In this document: positions 43,003 through 51,961 of the stretch, in pieces
How positions within the stretch are numbered: the stretch's first letter is position 1
Layout: each line of letters opens with the position of its first letter
Source of the DNA: Dyella flava
GTDB lineage: Bacteria > Pseudomonadota > Gammaproteobacteria > Xanthomonadales > Rhodanobacteraceae
Assembly (NCBI RefSeq): GCF_016904955.1
Contig: NZ_JADIKE010000034.1
Location: 1-64,000, forward strand
Length of the DNA stretch: 64,000 nt
Reading direction: 5' to 3'
The notes under the pieces: model-generated
The model's input: only the letters and a program-made list of their open reading frames with translations
The model's database searches: none
What the model was told of the DNA's origin: nothing
Made by a program: the position numbers and the translations under genes

Positions 43003-44013
43003 TTAATCAGCCGTGGCGACTTGCGCGGCCGCCGGGGAAGCCTTGCGCTTGTTGATTTCCCCGCGCTCCGCATAACGACGTGCCAGCACCGCACAGGTCA
43101 TCAGCTGCATCTGATGGAACAGCATCAACGGCAGCACGATCATGCCGATCGCATGCGCCGGAAACAGCACGTTCGCCATCGGCACACCGCTGGCCAGGCT
43201 CTTCTTCGAACCGCAGAACACGATGGTGATTTCGTCTTCGCGATCAAAGCCCAAGGCGCGCGAACCGTAGCGGGTGATCAATAGCGCGCATGCCAGCAAC
43301 ACCGCGTTGACGATCAGCACACCACCCAGCACGTGCAGCGGCAACTGCTTCCACAGGCCCTGCAGCACCGCCGCACTGAACGCGGTGTAGACCACCAGCA
43401 GAATCGAACCCTGATCGACCAGTCCAACCACCGGGCGATGACGCTGCACCCAGCCACCGATCCAGCGCTGCGCGACCTGACCTGCGACAAAGGGCACAAA
43501 CAGCTGCAACACGATCTCGCCCACCGAACTCCACGACATGCCGCCGTGCGCCTGCAGCACCAGGCCGGTCAGCAAGGGCGTAATGACGATGCCGAGCAAG
43601 CTGGACGCCGAGGCTGAACACACCGCCGCCGACACGTTACCGCGCGCGATCGATGTAAAGGCAATCGACGACTGCACCGTCGAGGGCAAGGTGCACAGGA
43701 ACAGCATGCCCACGTAGAGCGACGGCGTGACCAGCGGCAGTAGCACCGGCTTGAGCAGCAGGCCCAGGATCGGGAACAGCACGAAGGTGCTGGCGAGCAC
43801 GGTCAGATGCAGGCGCCAGTTGGTCAGCCCCGACACCACCGCCTCGCGCGAGAGCTTCGCGCCATGCAGGAAAAACAGCAGGGCAATGGCCAGATCGGTG
43901 GCCCAGTCAAACATATGCGCAACGCTGCCGCGGCATGGCAGCAGGCTGGCCGTGATCACCGTGGCGATCAGGCAGAGCGTGAAGTTATCCGGTAAGAAAC
44001 GGCGCAGGGACAT
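43003..44013 (-). CDS. Bile acid:sodium symporter family protein (YfeH-like)
   Basis: 336 residues with nine or ten membrane helices. Family features are LAIALLFFLHGAKLSREAV near residue 45, LFLCTLPSTVQSSIAFTSIARGN with the crossover helix near 115, and FCGSKKSLASGVPMA near 265. Members of this SBF-like group import organic anions with sodium; the substrate is unknown. The ATG at 44013 is used instead of the TTG three codons upstream. It diverges from a LysR gene that probably regulates it. Confidence 0.9.
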   Translation of the reverse strand: MSLRRFLPDNFTLCLIATVITASLLPCRGSVAHMFDWATDLAIALLFFLHGAKLSREAVVSGLTNWRLHLTVLASTFVLFPILGLLLKPVLLPLVTPSLYVGMLFLCTLPSTVQSSIAFTSIARGNVSAAVCSASASSLLGIVITPLLTGLVLQAHGGMSWSSVGEIVLQLFVPFVAGQVAQRWIGGWVQRHRPVVGLVDQGSILLVVYTAFSAAVLQGLWKQLPLHVLGGVLIVNAVLLACALLITRYGSRALGFDREDEITIVFCGSKKSLASGVPMANVLFPAHAIGMIVLPLMLFHQMQLMTCAVLARRYAERGEINKRKASPAAAQVATAD

Positions 44014-44076
44014 GGCAGACAAGCCGGCAAGCGGCCACCTGGGGAGTTGGGGTGAGAGTATTTCACTGCTACCCTA

Positions 44077-44088
44077 TTGATAAATCAA
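44077..44088. promoter_or_regulatory. Candidate LysR operator between the symporter and its divergent regulator
   Basis: The AT-rich 103-base gap contains the dyad TTGAT-aa-ATCAA (44077-44088), and AATG...CATT at about 44101-44116 just before the LysR start. The location between divergent genes is classic for LysR binding. No footprint is implied. Confidence 0.4.
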
Positions 44089-44116
44089 ATCGTTTTATTT
44101 AATGCATTGATTCATT

Positions 44117-45019
44117 ATGAGCATGAATATCAGCCTACGGCAGCTGCGCGCCTTCCTGGCCGTGGCCCGACAGCGGCACTTCCGGCGTGCCGCCGAACAT
44201 CTGCATCTGAGCCAGCCCGCGGTGAGCCGCCATATCGCTGAACTGGAAGCCGAACTGGGCGTGCGCCTGTTCGACCGGACCACCCGCGAAGTGGTGCCCA
44301 CCGAAACCGGTCGCTATCTGGAAAGCGCGATCGAACGCGTACTGGATGAACTCGAAGGTGTGCTGGGACATGTGCACTCCGAAGGCGAACGGCGGCGTGG
44401 CAAGGTGCGCATCGCCTCTGTGCCGACCCTGTCGGCAAGCCTGATGCCGATCTGCATCGCCGACTGCGCACGCGAGTATCCGGAGTTGACCATCCAACTG
44501 CACGATCAGGCGCAGATGCTGGTGCTGGATAGCGTGCGCGGCGGTGAAGTGGATTTCGGCATCGCCATCGATCCGCCGGAAACCGGTGATTTTGATTGCG
44601 AAACCATCATGCGCGATCCGTTTTATCTGGCATGCCGGCCCGATCACCCGCTCGCCGGTTTGAAAAGCGTGCCGTGGAAGAAGCTGCAGGGCGAGCCACT
44701 GGTGCTGCTCGATTATTCCTCCGGTAGCCGGCGCCTGATCGATCAGGCGCTGAACAAGCACGGCATCACGCCCCAGGTCGTCCAGCAAACCGGCCACACC
44801 CACACGGCTTTCCGCATGGTGGAAGCCGGGCTCGGCATTACGATTACACCGGCGCTTTCATCACCACCGCCATCCTTGGCGATGCGTCCGTTGACGCCCA
44901 TCGAGCAACGCACCGTCATGCTGATCCATCGCCGCCTGCGTTCGCTCTCGCCGTTGGCGAGCCTGGTGTGGGATCGGCTACGCGAACTCGCCGCGAACGG
45001 CAAACTCACCCCGTATTGA
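44117..45019 (+). CDS. LysR-family transcriptional regulator
   Basis: 300 residues. The N-terminal winged helix-turn-helix reads LRQLRAFLAVARQRHFRRAAEHLHLSQPAVSRHIAELEAELGVRLFDRTTREVVPT. The effector-binding domain includes GKVRIASVPTLSASLMP and RMVEAGLGITITPALS. It probably controls the divergent symporter gene and itself. The inducer is unknown. Confidence 0.92.
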   Translation: MSMNISLRQLRAFLAVARQRHFRRAAEHLHLSQPAVSRHIAELEAELGVRLFDRTTREVVPTETGRYLESAIERVLDELEGVLGHVHSEGERRRGKVRIASVPTLSASLMPICIADCAREYPELTIQLHDQAQMLVLDSVRGGEVDFGIAIDPPETGDFDCETIMRDPFYLACRPDHPLAGLKSVPWKKLQGEPLVLLDYSSGSRRLIDQALNKHGITPQVVQQTGHTHTAFRMVEAGLGITITPALSSPPPSLAMRPLTPIEQRTVMLIHRRLRSLSPLASLVWDRLRELAANGKLTPY

Positions 45020-45064
45020 ACATGGTATCGCTAGCCTCGCAGTACTCATGATGGAGAGACTGTC

Positions 45065-45775
45065 ATGCGTTACGAGCTCTACTACTGGACCGGCGCGCAG
45101 GGCCGCGGCGAATTTATTCGCCTGGCACTGGAAGATGTTGCTGCGGACTATATCGACGTCGCTCGCAAACGCGGCGACAACGCCATGATGCCCTTCCTGC
45201 GTGGCAAGCAAGCAGGCGCCCTGCCCTTCGCGCCACCCTTTCTCAAGGCTGGACGAATGGTCATCGCACAAACGGCCACCATCCTCGCCTATCTGGGCCC
45301 GCGCCTCGGCCTGGTTCCCGGCGGACTTTCTGCCGAAATCTACGCGCAGCAGTTGCAAGCGACGATCGCCGACATCGTCTTCGAAGTTCACGACACGCAT
45401 CATCCGATCTCGGCCAGCCTCTATTACGAACAGCAACGTTCCGCGGCGCGCAAACGCAGCCAGGCCTTTCGCGAGGAGCGCATCCCCAAATACCTGGACT
45501 ACTTCGAAAGCGTGCTGGCGCGCGGCAATGGACGACAAGCTTTGTCGCGCCATTCGTATGTCGACCTGTCGCTGTTTCAATTGATCAGCGGACTGGACTA
45601 CGCCTTTCCCAACACCATGCGACGCATGCAAAGACAGATTCCGCGCCTGCGCGCACTGGCGGAACGTATTGCCGAGCGACCGAATATCGCGGCTTATCTG
45701 GCATCACCGCGTCGCATTCCATTCAATGAAGACGGCATCTTTCGCCGTTATCCAGAGCTGGATCCGGTGCGCTAG
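45065..45775 (+). CDS. Glutathione S-transferase family protein
   Basis: 236 residues. The N-domain opens YELYYWTGAQGRGEFIRLALEDV, as in sigma/alpha-like GSTs with the Tyr near residue 7 and RGEFIRL. The glutathione-contact loop is LPFAPPFLKAGRMVIAQTATILAYLG. The helical C-domain has YVDLSLFQLISGLDYAF. The substrate is unknown. GGAGA precedes the ATG. The stop codon overlaps the convergent EamA gene by 4 bases. Confidence 0.88.
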   Translation: MRYELYYWTGAQGRGEFIRLALEDVAADYIDVARKRGDNAMMPFLRGKQAGALPFAPPFLKAGRMVIAQTATILAYLGPRLGLVPGGLSAEIYAQQLQATIADIVFEVHDTHHPISASLYYEQQRSAARKRSQAFREERIPKYLDYFESVLARGNGRQALSRHSYVDLSLFQLISGLDYAFPNTMRRMQRQIPRLRALAERIAERPNIAAYLASPRRIPFNEDGIFRRYPELDPVR

Positions 45776-46203
45776 AACAACGCGATCACCAGCGATCCGG
45801 CGACGATGAGCACACCACCGATAAGAACGGGCCAGCTCGGTTTCTCGCCGAGCACGGCCAACCCCAGCACAATCGCCATCGCGACGCTCAACTTGTCGAT
45901 CGGCGCCACCTTGCTCACCGGCCCCAGCTGCAATGCGCGGTAGTAGCACAGCCAGGACAGCCCGGTAGCGATGCCGGACAACACTAGAAACAACCAGCCA
46001 TGCCACGGCAAACCCGAAGGTTTCGCCCATTCGGCACGCAAGCTGAGAATGCCGGCAGTCACCACCAGAATGACCAGCGTGCGGATAAAGGTGGCCAGGT
46101 TGGAATTGATCCCCGCCACACCAAGCTTGCCAAACAAGGCAGTGAGCGCTGCGAAGAACGCCGATCCCAGGGCGAACAGCAACCAGCTCTCGCGCAGATT
46201 CAT
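45772..46203 (-). CDS. Half-size EamA-domain membrane protein
   Basis: 143 residues with five membrane helices, one EamA repeat: LLFALGSAFFAALTALFGKLGVAGINSNLATFIRT and WLCYYRALQLGPVSKVAPIDKLSVAMAIVLGLAVLGEKPSW. Single-repeat members probably function as dimers. The substrate is unknown. It converges on and overlaps the GST gene by 4 bases. Confidence 0.88.
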   Translation of the reverse strand: MNLRESWLLFALGSAFFAALTALFGKLGVAGINSNLATFIRTLVILVVTAGILSLRAEWAKPSGLPWHGWLFLVLSGIATGLSWLCYYRALQLGPVSKVAPIDKLSVAMAIVLGLAVLGEKPSWPVLIGGVLIVAGSLVIALF

Positions 46204-46234
46204 GCACGCTCCCGGGAGACGAGACCGATGAAAA

Positions 46235-46774
46235 TCAGGAACCGTTGTCTTCCGACGACGATGCCGACGCCGGCTTGTTGCCGCCCCATTGCATGATCTT
46301 GTACATCACCGGCTTGATCGGCGGCTGTCCGTTCTGATCCAGCATGTGGCCGTTCTCATCGACGTTGTAGATCTGCTGTGGGCCGAACTTCGGCGTTACC
46401 ACGACCATGTAGACGCGGCCGTTCTCGCGGTATTCCTGGATGGTGTTCTCGCCCTCCTGGCGCACTGTCACATCCGGCGCCGCATCGCCATTCGCGTCCT
46501 TGCCAGCCGGCGCACCCGGCATCTTCGGCATCGGGATCGGCTTGCCGGGAACATGGGTGGGCTCAAGCTCGGCGGGGCTGGAGGCGGGCTCCGGTGTGGT
46601 GGCGGCCTCGGCCGGCGGCGGTGCCTTGGCCGGATTCACGCCCGGATCGTTCATGCCGGGCGGCGGCGGTGCGGGGGCGAAATGCGGCATGGCTGATGAG
46701 GACGATGAGGTCTGCGCGAAGGCCGGCGAAGCGGCCAGGACAGCGAAGGCGTACAGGCAGACGGCGTATTTCAT
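46235..46774 (-). CDS. DUF2782 exported protein, divergent from polA
   Basis: 179 residues. A signal peptide (MKYAVCLYAFAVLAASPAFAQ) is followed by a ~75-residue Pro/Ala-rich linker and the DUF2782 core: VTVRQEGENTIQEYRENGRVYMVVVTPKFGPQQIYNVDENG. Homologues of unknown function lie beside polA in Pseudomonas as well. The start at 46774 was chosen at the signal peptide. The 92-base gap to polA must hold both promoters. Confidence 0.85.
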   Translation of the reverse strand: MKYAVCLYAFAVLAASPAFAQTSSSSSAMPHFAPAPPPPGMNDPGVNPAKAPPPAEAATTPEPASSPAELEPTHVPGKPIPMPKMPGAPAGKDANGDAAPDVTVRQEGENTIQEYRENGRVYMVVVTPKFGPQQIYNVDENGHMLDQNGQPPIKPVMYKIMQWGGNKPASASSSEDNGS

Positions 46775-46866
46775 GTCGAAGACCTCGTTAGGGGTGTGAA
46801 TCATAACAGCGCAGGGTTCACCCTCCCGTGAACCGGCCCCTGTGGCAGGCATGCGAGAATGCGTAC

Positions 46867-49617
46867 ATGCCAAACCTCACGCTTATCGACGGCTCCTCTT
46901 ATCTCTTTCGTGCCTTCCATGCGCTGCCGCCCTTGAGCAACGCCAAAGGCGAACCGACCGGCGCGTTATTCGGTGTGGTCAACATGCTGCGTTCCACGCT
47001 CAAGGCCAGGCCCGATTACGTGGCCTTTGTCAGCGACGCATCCGGGCCGAATTTCCGCCATGTGCTTTACGACAAGTACAAGGCAAACCGTCCGCCGATG
47101 CCGGACGAACTGCGCGCGCAGATTGAGCCCATGCTCGCCATCGTCAGCGCCCTGGGTTTTCCGATCCTGCGCATCAGCGGCGTGGAAGCGGACGATGTAA
47201 TCGGCACCCTGGCCACGCAGGCGCATCAGCAGGGCATCGACGTGCTGATCTCCACTGGTGACAAGGATCTTGCCCAGTTGGTACGGCCCGGCATCACCCT
47301 GGTCAATACGATGACCAACACCACCATGGACACGGCAGGCGTCGTCGAGAAATTCGGCGTGAAGCCGGAGCAGATCATCGACTTTCTCAGCCTTACCGGC
47401 GACACCGTGGACAACGTGCCCGGCGTCAACAAGTGCGGACCCAAGACTGCCGCGAAGTGGCTCGCCGAGTACGGTTCACTGGATGGCGTGATCGCCAACG
47501 CGGGCAAGATCAGCGGCAAGATTGGCGAATATCTGCGCGAAGCGCTGCCCTCGTTGCCGCTGTCGCGCGAACTCGTCACGATCAAGATCGATGTGCCGCT
47601 GGACCAGACGGTCAAGCAGCTCACCTTGCATGAGCGCGACACCAACGCGCTGCGCGAATTGTTCACGCGCTACGAATTCAAGGCAGCATTGAAGGACCTG
47701 GACAGTGCTGCCGCGGAAGCCGCCGCACCGGCACCAGCAAGCGCCGAAATGCAGGCATCGGTTGTACCTGTACGCATCGATACGTCGGCAGCGCCGGTCG
47801 ACCTCGGCGGCGAAGGCCACTACGAACTCGTCACCACCCAAGCGCAGTTCGACAGCTGGATGTCACGCCTGCACGATGCGCCGCTGATTGCGTTCGACAC
47901 CGAAACCACCAGCCTCGATGCGATGCGGGCGGATATCGTCGGCCTGAGCCTGTCGATCCAGCCGGGCCACGCCTGCTATATCCCGCTGGCCCACGATTAT
48001 CCCGGCGCACCCGCACAGTTGTCGCGTGAACAAGTGCTCGCGGCGCTCAAGCCGATCCTGGAAGATCCCAAGCGTCCCAAGGTCGGCCAGCACGCCAAGT
48101 ACGACATGAACATCCTGTCGCACTATGGCATCACGGTGCAGGGCCTGAAACACGACACCATGCTGGAATCCTACGTGTGGAACGCCACCGCCACCCGGCA
48201 TGACATGGATTCGCTGGCGAGAAAATATCTCGGCTACGAGACCGTGAAATATGAGGAAGTCGCGGGCAAAGGCGCCAAGCAGATTTCCTTCTCGCAAGTG
48301 GACCTGGACACCGCCTGCCGCTACGCCGCGGAAGATGCGGATGTCACCTTGCGCCTGCATCATGCACTCTGGCCGCTGCTGGAAGGCGAGCCGAAGCTGC
48401 TGAAGGTCTACGAAGACATCGAAATCCCGCTAGTGCCGGTGCTGGCCGGCATGGAGCAGCACGGCGTGCTGATCGATGTGGACGAGTTGCGCCGGCAAAG
48501 CCAGCAGCTTGGCAAGCGCATGCACGAGTTGCAGCAGGAAGCGTGGCGTTCCGCCGGCCGTGAATTCAATCTCGAATCGCCCAAGCAACTGCAAGCGATT
48601 CTGTTCGACGAACTCGGCCTGCCCGCCAAGCTGAAAACGCCTACCGGCCAGCCTTCCACCAACGAAGAAGCGCTGGAAGCGATTGCCGACGATCATGCCT
48701 TGCCGCGACTGATTCTCGACTACCGAGGCTTGGCGAAGCTGCGCTCCACCTATACCGAGAAGCTCGCCGAAATCGTCAATCCGCGCACCGGGCGCGTGCA
48801 TACCAGCTATCACCAGGGCGCGGTGGCGACCGGTCGCATTTCTTCCACCGATCCCAACTTGCAGAACATCCCCGTGCGCACCGAGGAAGGCCGGCGCATC
48901 CGCCAGGCCTTTATCGCGCCCAAAGGCTGGCAAGTGATGGCGGCTGACTATTCGCAGATTGAGCTGCGCATCATGGCGCATCTTTCCGGTGACGAAGGAC
49001 TGGTGCGCGCGTTCCAGGAAGGCGGCGACATCCATCGCGCTACGGCAGCCGAAGTATTCGGCCTCGATCCCGCGGAAGTCACCAGCAATCAACGCCGTGC
49101 CGCCAAGGCGATCAATTTCGGCCTGATGTACGGCATGAGCGCCTTCGGTCTCGCACGCCAGCTCGGCGTGGATCGCGGCGAAGCCAGTGATTACATGGCG
49201 CGCTATTTCTCACGCTATCCCGGCGTGCATGCCTTCATGGAAGCCACACGCGAGCGTGCGCATCGCGATGGCTTTGTGGAAACCCTGTTCGGCCGCCGCC
49301 TCTATCTGGAAAACCTCAGCGCGCGCAATCAGGCGCTGCGCGCCGGAGCGGAACGCGCTGCCGTCAACGCACCCATGCAAGGCACGGCCGCCGACATCAT
49401 CAAGCGCGCCATGATCGCTGTCGCGGCGTGGCTGAAAGGTCGCGACGACGCCCACATGCTGATGCAGGTGCACGACGAACTGGTGTTCGAAGTGCGCGCC
49501 GATGCCGTGGATACCGTGCGCGAAGCGGTGCGAGAACGCATGTCCGGCGCTGCTGAATTGCGGGTACCGCTGATCGTGGATGTCGGTGTCGGAAACAATT
49601 GGGACGAGGCACATTAG
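46867..49617 (+). CDS. polA: DNA polymerase I
   Basis: 916 residues with all three domains. The 5'-3' nuclease has LTLIDGSSYLFRAFHALP, EADDVIGTLA and STGDKDLAQLV. The 3'-5' proofreading domain is intact, with FDTETTSLDAM near residue 342. The polymerase has motif A MAADYSQIELRIMAHLS near 693, motif B RRAAKAINFGLMYGMS near 742 and motif C QVHDELVFEV near 866. It acts in Okazaki fragment processing and repair. The start at 46867 is where homology begins. Confidence 0.98.
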   Translation: MPNLTLIDGSSYLFRAFHALPPLSNAKGEPTGALFGVVNMLRSTLKARPDYVAFVSDASGPNFRHVLYDKYKANRPPMPDELRAQIEPMLAIVSALGFPILRISGVEADDVIGTLATQAHQQGIDVLISTGDKDLAQLVRPGITLVNTMTNTTMDTAGVVEKFGVKPEQIIDFLSLTGDTVDNVPGVNKCGPKTAAKWLAEYGSLDGVIANAGKISGKIGEYLREALPSLPLSRELVTIKIDVPLDQTVKQLTLHERDTNALRELFTRYEFKAALKDLDSAAAEAAAPAPASAEMQASVVPVRIDTSAAPVDLGGEGHYELVTTQAQFDSWMSRLHDAPLIAFDTETTSLDAMRADIVGLSLSIQPGHACYIPLAHDYPGAPAQLSREQVLAALKPILEDPKRPKVGQHAKYDMNILSHYGITVQGLKHDTMLESYVWNATATRHDMDSLARKYLGYETVKYEEVAGKGAKQISFSQVDLDTACRYAAEDADVTLRLHHALWPLLEGEPKLLKVYEDIEIPLVPVLAGMEQHGVLIDVDELRRQSQQLGKRMHELQQEAWRSAGREFNLESPKQLQAILFDELGLPAKLKTPTGQPSTNEEALEAIADDHALPRLILDYRGLAKLRSTYTEKLAEIVNPRTGRVHTSYHQGAVATGRISSTDPNLQNIPVRTEEGRRIRQAFIAPKGWQVMAADYSQIELRIMAHLSGDEGLVRAFQEGGDIHRATAAEVFGLDPAEVTSNQRRAAKAINFGLMYGMSAFGLARQLGVDRGEASDYMARYFSRYPGVHAFMEATRERAHRDGFVETLFGRRLYLENLSARNQALRAGAERAAVNAPMQGTAADIIKRAMIAVAAWLKGRDDAHMLMQVHDELVFEVRADAVDTVREAVRERMSGAAELRVPLIVDVGVGNNWDEAH

Positions 49618-49729
49618 CGGGCGTATCGCCGCACACCGCAAAATCTTGCGTGGCGCTCTTCATTCTGACCTCCCTTGCTTGAGCGTCCGGCCTCGTGGGC
49701 ATAATGGCGCCGCAAACAGGGGACCATGG

Positions 49730-51736
49730 ATGATGAAGATGCACAGCATGCAGGTGCTGATGGTCGTGCTGAGTCTCGGCGCGGTGAGTTTGCCGATACG
49801 CGCCGATACGACTCAGCCGATTCCTCCCACCGATTTCGCCAGGCGCTCACCTTATGGAACGCCGGGCATGTCGCCTAACGGCGAATATCTCGCTCTTTCC
49901 GTGCACGGCGCCGCCGAAAGCGACAAGTACGAAATAGGCGTGTTTCATCTGCCCGACATGAAACCAGTCAGCCGTCTGGACATGCCCGACCAGACAGTAC
50001 CGCTCAAAATCATCTGGACCAGTAACACACGTCTGATCGTGATACCTGCCAAGCAGGTAGGCTGGCTGGACGAACCGCTTCGGACTGGAGACCTGATCGC
50101 TGCCGACTATGACGGCAGTCATCAGCAAAGCATGTACGGATGGCGGGCAAGGCATGCGCATGGGTTACCGTGGGCTCCCGGATTTTTCAGCGGACTTCCA
50201 CCCAAGGCAAATGGACATTTCTACTGGACGGTCACCACAAACAATAGTGACAAGGCGAGCGAAGGCCGTTCGGAAATCTTCGACGTGGATGCCGAAACCG
50301 GCTCCGCGGTATCGATGGGCAGCATCAACGATGACGGCATGCAATTCGTCGTCTACGATGGGGTGGCACGCATCGCTTACGGCGTCGACGATCAGAACAA
50401 GCCTTTGCTATTTGAACGTGACAGCAAAGATCAGCCGTGGCGAAAGCTCACGCTTTCCGCGCGCACCGCCATCCCGCTGCGAATCAGCGCCGACGGCAAC
50501 CAGGTGTACTGGAGATACAGCGTCGACGGCGGTCCCGATACGCTGGCCGTAAGCAACTTCAACTTTTCCGGCCTGAAGATCCTGGCATCGGACAGCTTCG
50601 GTTCGGTCGAAGAAGTATTTTGGACGCCTTATCCGCAAAAACCTTTTGCAGTGATGATCGATACCGGTCATCCGCATGCGATTTATGTTGATGACGATGA
50701 CACTGCCACCATCCATAAAGCGCTCAGCCAACAGTTTCCCGACCTGCTGGTTCGATTCGCCGCCGTAAGCGAGGATGGCACTCGCGTGCTGGTGAAGGCG
50801 GACAGCGACAAAGACCCGGGCTTGTACGCACTCTTCACGCTTAACCCGGTTACGTTCACGCCGCTGTTCAAGGAGGCGCCCTGGATCGATCCCGCACGCA
50901 TGGCCACTCGCCTGCCTATACGCTTCACGGCATCCAGCGGACAGACATTGGATGGTTATCTCACCCTTCCCGCACAAGGCAGCAAACTTCCGCTGGTGCT
51001 GCTCCCGCATGGTGGACCGATCGGCATACGCGATGGGTGGGACTACGATGCATGGGCGCAGTTTCTCGCCAGCCGCGGTTATGCGGTACTGCAAGTGAAC
51101 TATCGCGGCTCGGCCGGACGTGGGAACAACTTCCTTATGTCCGGCTACAAGCAATTCGGCACCGGTATCCAGCAAGATCTGCTGGATGGCGTGCATTGGG
51201 CCATCGAGCAAGGTTATGCGGACAAGGACAAGGTTTGCATTTTTGGCGGTAGCTTCGGCGGCTATTCAGCGCTGATGGCTCCCATCCGCGCGCCTGGCAC
51301 GTTCAAATGCGCCGTCGACTTCGCGGGCATAAGTGACTACAACATCGAACTCGACAAGAGCGACACCCAGCGAACCGAGCGGGGCCGCAGTTATCTCACG
51401 CAGGCAGTCGGCGCGGATAACGCCACTATCGAGGCGATTTCTCCGATCTACCATCTTGACCAGTTCAACGTGCCGGTGTTGATCGTGCACGGCGAAAAAG
51501 ACCCGCGCGTTCCATTAAAGAACGCCACTGAGCTGCGTGCTGCGCTCGACAAGGCCGGCAAGCCTTACGAATGGCTGGTCAAGCCGAAGGAACTCCACGG
51601 TTTCTACAGCGACGCAGACAACATCGATTTTCTGCAACACCTGCAAGACTTCCTGGCCAAATATCTGGGGACAGACCGGCCGACCACGGGTATTGGGAGC
51701 ACCGGCAAATCGGCTCCCAACATGAATCGCGGCTAA
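49730..51736 (+). CDS. Exported S9-family (prolyl oligopeptidase-like) peptidase
   Basis: 668 residues. A signal peptide (MQVLMVVLSLGAVSLPIRADT) is followed by a beta-propeller-like region of about 390 residues and an alpha/beta hydrolase C-domain. The catalytic Ser is in CIFGGSFGGYSAL near residue 506, the Asp in IVHGEKDPRVP near 589, and the His in KELHGFY near 622. Related alanyl and dipeptidyl peptidases trim peptides in the periplasm. The ATG at 49730 follows GGGGA. A probable sRNA lies just downstream. Confidence 0.92.
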   Translation: MMKMHSMQVLMVVLSLGAVSLPIRADTTQPIPPTDFARRSPYGTPGMSPNGEYLALSVHGAAESDKYEIGVFHLPDMKPVSRLDMPDQTVPLKIIWTSNTRLIVIPAKQVGWLDEPLRTGDLIAADYDGSHQQSMYGWRARHAHGLPWAPGFFSGLPPKANGHFYWTVTTNNSDKASEGRSEIFDVDAETGSAVSMGSINDDGMQFVVYDGVARIAYGVDDQNKPLLFERDSKDQPWRKLTLSARTAIPLRISADGNQVYWRYSVDGGPDTLAVSNFNFSGLKILASDSFGSVEEVFWTPYPQKPFAVMIDTGHPHAIYVDDDDTATIHKALSQQFPDLLVRFAAVSEDGTRVLVKADSDKDPGLYALFTLNPVTFTPLFKEAPWIDPARMATRLPIRFTASSGQTLDGYLTLPAQGSKLPLVLLPHGGPIGIRDGWDYDAWAQFLASRGYAVLQVNYRGSAGRGNNFLMSGYKQFGTGIQQDLLDGVHWAIEQGYADKDKVCIFGGSFGGYSALMAPIRAPGTFKCAVDFAGISDYNIELDKSDTQRTERGRSYLTQAVGADNATIEAISPIYHLDQFNVPVLIVHGEKDPRVPLKNATELRAALDKAGKPYEWLVKPKELHGFYSDADNIDFLQHLQDFLAKYLGTDRPTTGIGSTGKSAPNMNRG

Positions 51737-51799
51737 CCATTTCGGGATTTGTATACCCCTGCCATGCAACTTTCGCGCTCAGCCATGCTCTAACGCTGT

Positions 51800-51921
51800 G
51801 GATGCACGCAACGGCATCCCCGGCAACCCACCTCCCTGGGTTGCCACCCGGAAGCGGACCTCTCCCCTGGGTTCCGCTTCCACCGGCCCCGAGGACTCCC
51901 CCTAAGTTCTCGGGGCTTTTT
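51800..51921 (+). ncRNA. Probable sX13-family small RNA (C-rich-loop regulator)
   Basis: Three successive stem-loops. SL1 has a 9-bp perfect stem 51822-51830/51837-51845 with loop CCTCCC. SL2 has a 9-bp perfect stem 51850-51858/51873-51881 with loop core TCTCCCCT. SL3 has an 8-bp GCCCCGAG stem 51886-51893/51909-51916 with loop core CTCCCCCT, followed by T5, an intrinsic terminator. Single-stranded C-rich loops complementary to Shine-Dalgarno sequences, three hairpins, ~115-120 nt length and location near polA match Xanthomonas sX13, a trans-acting virulence sRNA restricted to this lineage. The 5' end is estimated; no clear -35/-10 pair was found. No ORF overlaps the region convincingly. Confidence 0.78.
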
Positions 51922-51961
51922 CTTGCCCTGCGTCAGGACATCAATCGATTCAACCGTTAGG

